NCBI GenBank assembly: GCA_026874595.1
Contig: CM049306.1
Location: 16,079,019 to 16,143,018 of the forward strand
DNA: 64,000 nt
Reading direction: 5' to 3'
Source of the DNA: Sipunculus nudus
Taxonomy: Eukaryota; Annelida; Sipuncula; Golfingiida; Sipunculidae
In this document: positions 56,286 through 64,000 of the stretch, one piece after another
Layout: each line of letters opens with the position of its first letter
How positions within the stretch are numbered: position 1 is the stretch's first letter
The notes under the pieces: model-generated
Databases searched by the model: none
What the model saw: only the letters and a program-made list of their open reading frames with translations
What the model was told of the DNA's origin: nothing
Made by a program: the position numbers and the translations under genes

Positions 56286-57469
56286 ATTCCAGTGTACACT
56301 AGTTCACATTGAGATATCCAGAAGTCAACCAGTTCAGTTTGGGATATCCTGAAATACACTAGTTTACTTGAGAATATCTGAATATTTTAGTTTAGATGTT
56401 ACCAAGTGAAACTGTATTTCACAATATCCTGAAATACACTAGTCTACTTAAGAATATCTTAACCATATTCTAAAGATATATTTTTCCCCTATTTCTTATA
56501 AGTGGACATATACATCCCTATTAGCATCATTGTATGCAAGACAGGTGGCGCCACCTATGATAATTTTTGCAGTGTTTGCTCCTGCCTATTCCTCAGCAGT
56601 GATTTGGCACATTAGCCTGAAATAATACATGTCAATACCTATCGGATAGTTGTTGTGTACAAGACTTGTGGCACCACATACAATTGTTTCATGCATCTGT
56701 GCACAAAGCTGAATAGTTGTTTGAAGTATCTGCTCGAAATTTTGCATATCCATACATTTTTTATGGCTTTCTCGTACACAAGACTGGTGGTGCCACCTAC
56801 AATCATATTAGTATTGTGTGCATCCATGCTAGTATTTTAGCAGTGATGTTTGTGTTATTGGTGCATGTACTCAGGTTCAAAATATTCAGTGCTTGCATTT
56901 TACATATATACATGTCACACATGTACTTGAAAAGTAATGGTCTAGCAAGGAAGTACATACCTTATGTATATCCCATTGCACAGGTTTGCATTAGGCCTGT
57001 AGGCCTTTTTAAGAAACAAATTTAATAAAGAATCAGAAAAATTGTGGGTGCAGCTAATGCAAGTAATACTTGCTATAAATCAAATATTTTATTGCATTTC
57101 CATTAACTGAACATTAACAAATTTTAACGTGGCCATTATTGTAGGTTTTACAAACTTTTGCCATGAATGTCATAGATTTGTGTATGTAATGTGACAATCT
57201 TGAGATAATCAGTATTTATAAAGAATTCATTTATAAAGATTAAAAATACAAAAAAGGTGAATTTATCAGAGGTTAAGCACATAAAGAGATATGTGACATT
57301 TAGGACAGGATTTGTTTTGCCAATCATAGTATGATTAACTGCCCATGGTAATTTTTTTAATGAAATAATTTTAAAATGTGCCATAAATTACCAAAAGGCA
57401 GTGATTTACATGTTTTGACTGAAAAAAAACTTAGGTATCAGCATTTTTTCAAAATATACTTTGCAATAA

Positions 57470-58420
57470 TTGTATCTGCCAGAACAAAGTTTGGTGGATA
57501 CTATGTTTTTGACTGTGTTCCACCACCCCCCGCGTTCGTTCCTGGAAGAGAACTTTGAGACCACTGGACAGATTTTTCCAAAACTTTACACAATTATCAG
57601 GTCACATGTAAATTGGTGCCAAAATATTTTGCGTTAACCTCTGACCTTTCCTCTCTCCTGTGTATCCATCTGTGCATATGCTTTGATTCATTAACACACA
57701 TATCTTCAGACTCATTTGACCAATCAGGCTAAAAATTTTGCACAAATGTAGCTCTTGGATAGTTTTCCTGATTTTATGACAGGTGACGCCACCTTCATTT
57801 ACGTTCAGGCTGCTGGCACCCAGCTTTATATCTCAGGACTGGTTTGACTTATCCTCCTGAAATTTTGCATGTTTATAGATCAAACATAGCTCATTATCAT
57901 ACACAAAATTGGTGGTGCCACCTGTAACCATTTTTGCACAGGGTCTGTCTGTTTTTCTGCATTGGAATAAAATCACTCATATGTTGGCAGTGGTTTGACT
58001 TATCTGCCTAAAATTTTGCATGTATATACATCTTGGATAGCTTTCTCGATTTGTGGCAGAATGCGCCACCTACATTCATGTTCAGTCTACAGACATGTAG
58101 GCTTATATCTTAGGAATGGTTTGATGTATCCTCCTGAAATTTGCATGTGTATAGATCTCACATAGCTCTTTATCATACGCAAAATTTGTGGTGCCACCTG
58201 AAACCATATGTGATAAAATCACACATATCTTAGTAGTGGTTTGACTTATCTGCCTAAAATTTTGCATGTATATATAGCTTGGATAGCTTTCTCGATTTTG
58301 TGGCAGGTGGTGCCACCTACATTTATGTTTATACTGCAGACATTCATGCTAATATCTCAGCAGTGGTTTGACATATCCTCCTATAATTTTGCATGTGTAT
58401 AGATAACACATAGCTTTTTA
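57470..58420 (+). mobile_element. C4: C-family element, 3' part displaced by B4
   Basis: The 5' hairpin TGTATCTGCC...GGTGGATAC is present (diverged), with a 'gttaacctctgacctttcctc' leader and five or more core half-units. Similarity breaks at 'cacatagctttt', where a C core would read 'cacatagctctttatc' and B4 begins. Confidence 0.8.
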
Positions 58421-59250
58421 AGCGAACCTGTGAGCTTATGCGATGGTGTGGCGTCGTGCGGCGTCTGTACATTAACCATAGCTATTTAAAAAATGGCAGA
58501 AGCTAGCATCACCAAATTTTTTGCAAAAAAACAGTCATCTGAAAAACTATCGGATTTTGTTTATTTTTTTTTTTATCGCATTTTCTTAGATTTTATAGGG
58601 AAAAAGCTAAAAAAGCTTTAAAAATCTTCTTCTCCGAAACTCTCCAGCCAAATTATCCAATATTTCAAAGAAATAATCTCTGGAACAATTTCTCTCAAAA
58701 TTGTTCGAATGGTTCCATTTTGGAGATTTTTGACCGAGTTACAAGAGGTTGAACCTAGTCATCTGTCAAAAAAAAAACACATAAAAATTAAAATCTCAGA
58801 AATGGCTAGAGCTATAATCACCAAATTGTTTACCAATGTTTGTCACATATGTCATATCTGAAATTGAGGTATTGGTGGCGCCACCTACATTGATGTGTTT
58901 TTTACAAGCGAAAATGTAATTTTAAACTCTTCTAGCTTATACACTGATTTATGATGAAACTGTTAAGCTGATTGGTTTAAACTTTACATGAATTATTCTA
59001 TGGTAGGGTTCTGCCAGTTTTATAAGAATAGATTGGGTAAGTGCAGCTTTAAATAAGCATTGTAGCCAATTGAAAAAGGCTTTCTGTGTTGGAAAACAGA
59101 TTTGACATCATGCTGAGTTTCAGCAGCCAAGTCAAGAGGTAACTCAGTAAAAACAGGTGGAGTCCAGACATCACCATGGCAACTGGCCTGGCTCTGGCGG
59201 GTGTCTAGACAATGTGTCTAGACGTCTAGACACAATGTCTAGATGCAGAA
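58421..59250 (+). mobile_element. B4: B-family element inserted in a C element
   Basis: Starts exactly with AGCGAACCTGTGAGC and the 'gtgtggcgtcgtgcggcgtc' leader, then the B interior with 'gtattggtggcgccacctac' (about 58870). The 3' palindrome is not found; the end is blurred near the 40-bp palindrome at 59204. Confidence 0.7.
59204..59243. repeat. 40-bp near-perfect palindrome
   Basis: The left arm (59204-59223) is TCTAGACAATGTGTCTAGAC and the right arm (59224-59243) is its complement except for one base pair. The central 18 bases, TGTCTAGACGTCTAGACA, are a perfect palindrome. Confidence 0.95.
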
Positions 59251-59309
59251 TTCCCAGAATATTGGAACTATATCTTTCAACTGTTTTGAAAAAACTTGGT
59301 TTGCATTTT

Positions 59310-59363
59310 TAGTGAATCAGGTTTATCATTAGGTCACATGTGAACTGCTGCGCCCTCATTTTT
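59310..59363 (+). mobile_element. C5, 5' fragment
   Basis: 'ttaggtcacatgtgaactgc' and 'gcgccctcattttt' match the C2 leader at about 37168-37201. The leader then breaks off where A4 begins and resumes at 62514. Confidence 0.75.
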
Positions 59364-62300
59364 AGCTCAGCTGACTATAAGTCATCTGAGCTATAGTCAT
59401 GGTCCATTATCCGTCGTCCGTCCGTCTGTCTGTCCGTCCGTCCGTCCGTCTGGATGTCCGTCCGTAAGACTGGCACGTTTCGACACCGTTGGACCTACGA
59501 ATCTGAATTTCGGCATACAGTTAGATGTCCCCATAATCTCCTACCATGCCAAAAATTGGGTCAATAGGACTCCGTTCCTTTGAGATATTAAGGAAAAACC
59601 TCAATTTTTTATTAGAAATCTATTTTCACACTTCAGGACTGCCTAATATCAAAACCACTCATCTGGTTTTCTTCATATTTACCATAAATATTCCTCTATA
59701 TAGTTCCTATGTACATGCCAGATATTAAGTCAGTATTGTATAATTTAAAAAAGTTATGGGCCCAAACATAATGGACTTTGTAAAAAAATCAGGAAGATAT
59801 TTGGTCACTTAAGACCGAAAGTGTTAAAGGAAGGGACTTTTTTCAAGTAATACAACTTTAATTAATCAAAATTTAATTGTATACCAAAAATTAGATAAAA
59901 ATTTGTTAAATTTTTTTAAATATTGGCAAAAATATAAAATTGGTACCTTAAATTTTGCCCAACTTTGGCCATGGCACGTTTTTTTCCTGTTAGTACTTTG
60001 GATTTAATTTTCACACCATGTATACATAAGGATTTAATCTGTTAAAATCTGAAATTTGAAAATAAAAGCTGCAAAATTAGGCTAGTTATTGAATTTTTTC
60101 GAGGCTCTTTTTGTATTCCCTTAAATTGTCAAGCAGTCCACTTTGATGACTGTAGGTCATTCAGTGCACATCTCTATGCTCCCCAGGCTGTTGACATAAT
60201 TTTAGATGTCCCCAAAATCTCCTACCATACCTAAAATTGGGTCATTAGGACTTTGTTCCTTCGAGATATTAAAGAAAAAAAAACTCTGTTTTCCATAAAA
60301 AAAGCCATTGTTACACTTCAAGGCTGCCTAATATCAAAACTACTGATCTGTTTTTGATCGTATTTAGTATTCACATTCTTTTATACATTTTCTATGAACA
60401 TACCAAAAATTAGGTCAGTATTGGGTATTATTTTGAAGTTATAGGCCAAAACATAATGCAATTTTAAAAAAAAATCAGGAAATATATTTACTCACCTAAC
60501 ATGAGAATTCCTGAACCTAGAGACTTTTTTTCAGGAATATAACTTTATTTAATCAAGATTCAATTGTTTACCCAAAATTAGATCTGAATTTTGCAAATTT
60601 TTCAAGTTATTAGCATAAATAAAAAATCAATACCTTAAATTTTGTCCAACTTTGGCACTGTTGATTTAATTTTCCCAGCATATATGCATAAGGATTTAAT
60701 CTTTTAAAATCTGAACTTTCAAAGGAAATTGATTGGAATGAATAGCTTTTATTCATGTTTTCATACACCATGTCAAGTGTTGTTTACATCTAGCCCACCT
60801 AGTAGTACAGCCTTCACTTGCATTATGTAACCCACCCCAGGCAGCTTACCTTGGCCCAGCTTAGCCACTACTAGCAGGCTTCCCCTCTGCCCTTCACTCG
60901 TCCCCCCAGCTGGTGCATAAACTAGATGAATGTTATAATTTTTCTGTATTTTATTTTATTCTTGGACATGCTACATTTTAGATTTTGTATTGAACCACCA
61001 GGGTTACAATGATTAAAGTGTACATTTAATTGTGTCCACAGAGTGGTGTATTGCTGTGAAAGTGTGGATGTTCATGAGATAAGTAATTCCTTACTTCAGA
61101 AGAGTAAAAACTTCACCAGGTGTGAAATTGACTATTAATTCCAGTAATTAATTAAAACTGGGATAGTAATTAGCACAATGATATTGTTTGTCCCTCATTC
61201 AACCAACAGTGTGTATACTTTATTTGAAAAGATGTTTTATTTTATCAAATTTACTTTTATTTTATTTTGGTGAATAAAATTAAGCATATCCTGAAAACTC
61301 CAATGTGCAAAACTGTTTTATAGTGATTCAAGGAATATTCTTGTAGATGCCATGTTGTGGCATTATTTTCTTTTAAAATCAGTTTAAACATTTATGATTT
61401 AAAAATAATAAAATATATGTGTATGCATAATATGACCCAATGTTTTTTACTCTGTATATATAATGATTGCAACTTTTGCAACAATTCTAATATTTTAACT
61501 TATATTTTCAGGTTTTTTAATTAAAAATTTATAAACCTGTTAATAAAAAAATGATTCAGATAAAAACTTCTTAATGGAAAAAGTGGATCTGCTTAAAAAA
61601 ATATGATTATATATAAACTTAAATGCATTATTCTCTTGAAAGTGAAATAAAGGTATTAGTCCATTCTGTCCACTTGCCTGTCCATCTGTAAACTTTCGTA
61701 TGCAACACAGTATCTCAAAACTTTTACTGTTTTTCTTCATGACAGTCTTGTCAGAGTATTAGTTTGCAATCATATATTTAGAACTTTACTATAACCAAGT
61801 AGGAGGGCCCCTTTCCTCTTAGCTTTTCATATTCTTATATAAATGAAAAACATTACAATAGAATATTTCTATATCCACCTTCGTGCTGCCCTCACTTTTC
61901 CCTTCTCTGAACCCCATCCCAAAGTCAGCCTCAGTAAGCAAGAACAAGATGAATCAGATATATTCATACTTTAATATTTTGTATAACTATTCGTCCATAG
62001 GTACCTATGTACATGCCAGAAATTATGTCATTATTGTGTAATATGTAGACATAGTGGGCATCACAATAATGTACCTTGTCAAGACTAAAGAGATATTGTG
62101 TCATAAAGTCACATATTCATAAATCACTTCATCAGCATAGTTAATCATAACATCATATCTGTCAAATTGAACGCTTGCAGACTACCATACACTTTAGATC
62201 CTTCAACAAATAGCCTTATCATCATTCTACTACTGCTAATTACTGCTGTCATTGCATTCATATTTGCTCAAATATATCAATTTTCAACCCCTCCTAAATA

Positions 62301-62513
62301 AATAAAAAATAAACCACTTTATTTGACTCTATTAATCCATCAGTCAGGTAATTTCATTTATCATTTACTCAAATATTACATTACATTTCTTTATAATAGC
62401 CCAACATGTACATGATATTTATAAGCTTTATCGACTCAATATAGTATCACAGTGGAGAAACATTTATAGTCTAATCACGATCAGCTGAGCGCCGTGACCC
62501 ATGGGTCCCTTGT
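59364..62513 (+). mobile_element. A4: A-family Helentron-like element nested in C5
   Basis: The 5' end AGCTCAGCTGA has the same long hairpin as A3, a CCGT tract (59412-59465) and an interior shared with A3 to about 60110. A second, diverged copy of that interior follows (about 60190-60730), then about 1.7 kb of unassigned AT-rich sequence. The 3' end is TCAGCTGAGC, the perfect palindrome GACCCATGGGTC (about 62496-62507) and CCTTGTTT. The host C sequence continues directly after. No complete coding frame. Confidence 0.85.
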
Positions 62514-64000
62514 TTGTTGACCTCTGACCTTTCCTCGCTGACCAGTGTCCATTTGTGTGTCTGTTTCCTCACATAAACCCACATATGTCGGGAACCATTT
62601 GACCGATCAGGCTAAATATTTTGCACAAATGTAGCCCTTTGATAGCTTTATAACATTAACTAAAAATTGTGGCGCCACCTGCAACCATTTTTGCACAGTG
62701 TCATTCTGTTCATCTGTCTTGGGATAAGATCACTCATATCTCAGCAGTGGTTTGACTTTTCCACCTGAAATTTTGCAGGTTTATACATCCTGGACAGCTT
62801 TCTTGATTTTATGACAGATGGCACCACCTACATTCATGTTTACTCTGCAGACATCCAACCTCAAAATTCGGGAACCATTTGACCGATTGGGCCAAAATTT
62901 TGCATGTTTATAGATCTCACATAGCTCTTCATCATAGGCAAAACTGGTGGCGCCACCTGCAACCACTTATGCACAGTGTCCATCTGTACTTCAGCCTTGG
63001 GATAAAATCACTCATATCTCAGAAGTGGTTTGACTTATCCACTTGAAATTTTGCAGGTTTATACATCCTGGACAGCTTTCTTGATTTTATGACAGGTGGC
63101 ACCACCTACATTCATGTTTACTCTGCAGACATCCAAGCTCATATCTCGGGAACCATTTGACCGATTGGGCCAAAATTTTGCATGTTTATAGATCTCACAT
63201 AGCTCTTCATCATAGGCAAAACTGGTGGCGCCACCTGCAACCACTTATGCACAGTGTCCATCTGTACTTCAGCCTTGGGATAAAATCACTCATATCTCAG
63301 AAGTGGTTTGACTTATCCACTTGAAATTTTGCAGGTTTATACATCCTGGACAGCTCTCTTGATTTTATGACAGGTGGCACCACCTACATTCATGTTTACT
63401 CTGCAGACATCCAAGCTCATATCTCGGGAACCATTTGACCGATTGGGCCAAAATTTTGCATGTTTATAGATCTCACATAGCTCTTCATCATAGGCAAAAC
63501 TGGTGGCGCCACCTGCAACCACTTATGCACAGTGTCCATCTGTACTTCAGCCTTGGGATAAAATCACTCATATCTCAGAAGTGGTTTGACTTATCCACTT
63601 GAAATTTTGCAGGTTTATACATCCTGGACAGCTTTCTTGATTTTATGACAGGTGGCACCACCTACATTCATGTTTACTCTGCAGACATCCAAGCTCATAT
63701 CTCGGGAACCATTTGACCGATTGGGCCAAAATTTTGCATGTTTATAAATCTCACATAGCTCTTCATCATAGGCAAAACTGGTGGCGCCACCTGCAACCAT
63801 TTATGCACAGCGTCCATCTGTTCATCTGCCTTGGGATAAAATCACTCATATCTCAGCAATGGTTAGAGTTATGCACCTGAAATTTTGCAGGTTTATACAT
63901 CCTGGACAGCTCTCCTAATTTTATGACAGGTGGCGCCACCTACATTCACCTTTACTCTGCAGACATCAAAGCCCATATCTCGGGAAGCGTTTGACTGATT
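62514..64000 (+). repeat. C5 continued: 278-bp higher-order tandem satellite
   Basis: After the resumed C leader ('gttgacctctgacctttcct'), core half-units alternate. One starts GGTGGCRCCACC-tacattcatg, the other GGTGGCGCCACC-tgcaaccatt; together they form a 278-bp unit. Units starting at 62781, 63059, 63337 and 63615 are nearly identical, while half-units within one unit differ widely. The array is cut by the window end. The repeated 61-codon minus-strand frame is a by-product of the homogenised unit. Confidence 0.92.

Larger units (their letters stand above)
54640..57010 (+). mobile_element. B3: 5'-truncated B-family element with nested insertion
   Basis: Begins inside the B interior ('aaatttttcacaagaa', 'cctaggatagggttcttt'). 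It is interrupted at 54706-55214 by another insertion, resumes at 55223 and reaches the B 3' end: CACAGGTTTGCA (56979-56990), AGGCCT-GT-AGGCCT (56993-57006) and TTTT. The interior repeats GGTG..CCACC units (about 55945, 56065, 56545 and 56785). Confidence 0.75.

Noticed and set aside
62781..63800. Four nearly identical 61-codon minus-strand frames, as if a tandem gene family
   Set aside because: They recur exactly with the 278-bp satellite period and related frames appear in diverged C cores with stops. The open frame follows from repeat homogenisation, not coding selection.
51830..64000. Alternative 3' exons with a transmembrane helix and ankyrin-binding tail
   Set aside because: No in-frame hydrophobic helix followed by a basic, tyrosine-containing tail with good splice sites was seen; cannot be fully excluded by eye.

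Overview
The window is AT-rich animal nuclear DNA with spliced genes, long introns and many interspersed repeats. The repeat types (Helentron-like elements with CCGT tetranucleotide tracts and tandem core repeats, LINE, Ty3-type and other LTR elements, a tRNA-derived SINE) and a neuronal-type cell adhesion gene point to a lophotrochozoan. A bivalve mollusc is my best guess, because CCGT/ACGG tracts beside ~160-bp core repeats resemble the 'pearl'-type elements known from bivalves. The species call is inference; no search was possible.

One host gene is supported. It lies on the + strand and eight exons are visible (14894-15122, 15895-16014, 32514-32690, 36269-36388, 43131-43292, 47430-47543, 50379-50546, 51729-51829). 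They join in one open frame of 396 residues ending at TGA 51827-51829. They encode the C-terminal part of an L1CAM/neuroglian-like adhesion protein: the second half of one fibronectin type III (FN3) domain carrying a furin-type RQKR site, three complete FN3 domains, and a short hydrophobic C-terminus that looks like a GPI-attachment signal instead of the transmembrane and ankyrin-binding tail usual for L1 proteins. All seven internal introns are phase 1. The 5' part of the gene (Ig domains and first FN3 domains) was not found and probably lies upstream. Bases 1-14893 are probably intron, and 52400-64000 is 3' flank.

Most of the rest is transposable-element DNA. Three element families (here A, B, C) share one plan: a 5' hairpin or subterminal inverted repeat, a variable interior often made of ~130-160-bp tandem cores, and a short palindrome just inside the 3' end. 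This is the architecture of non-autonomous Helentron/Helitron-type rolling-circle elements. Copies are A1 16182-17342, A2 22896-24199, A3 19944-21880, A4 59364-62513; B1 7180-9340, B2 43308-46510, B3 54640-57010, B4 58421-59250; C1 18564-19938, C2 37032-38219, C3 12770-13512, C4 57470-58420, and C5 (59310-59363 plus 62514 to the window end). A3 appears to keep a remnant of an endonuclease domain. A4 sits inside C5, and B4 sits inside C4. The C5 core has grown into a homogenised 278-bp satellite that runs off the end of the window.

Other mobile DNA: an almost intact but apparently non-coding LTR element (24462-28661, 4-bp target duplication, LTRs identical over 652 bp); a decayed Ty3-type gag-pol fragment (40430-42505); an antisense LINE reverse-transcriptase fragment (11680-12640); a tRNA-derived SINE (34514-34790); a foldback/MITE-like element (46675-47060); and a possible hAT-type insertion (54706-55214). 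Minisatellites lie at 30616-30939 and 33001-33850. A 46-bp tandem repeat at 32645-32890 has multiplied the 5' splice site of an exon.
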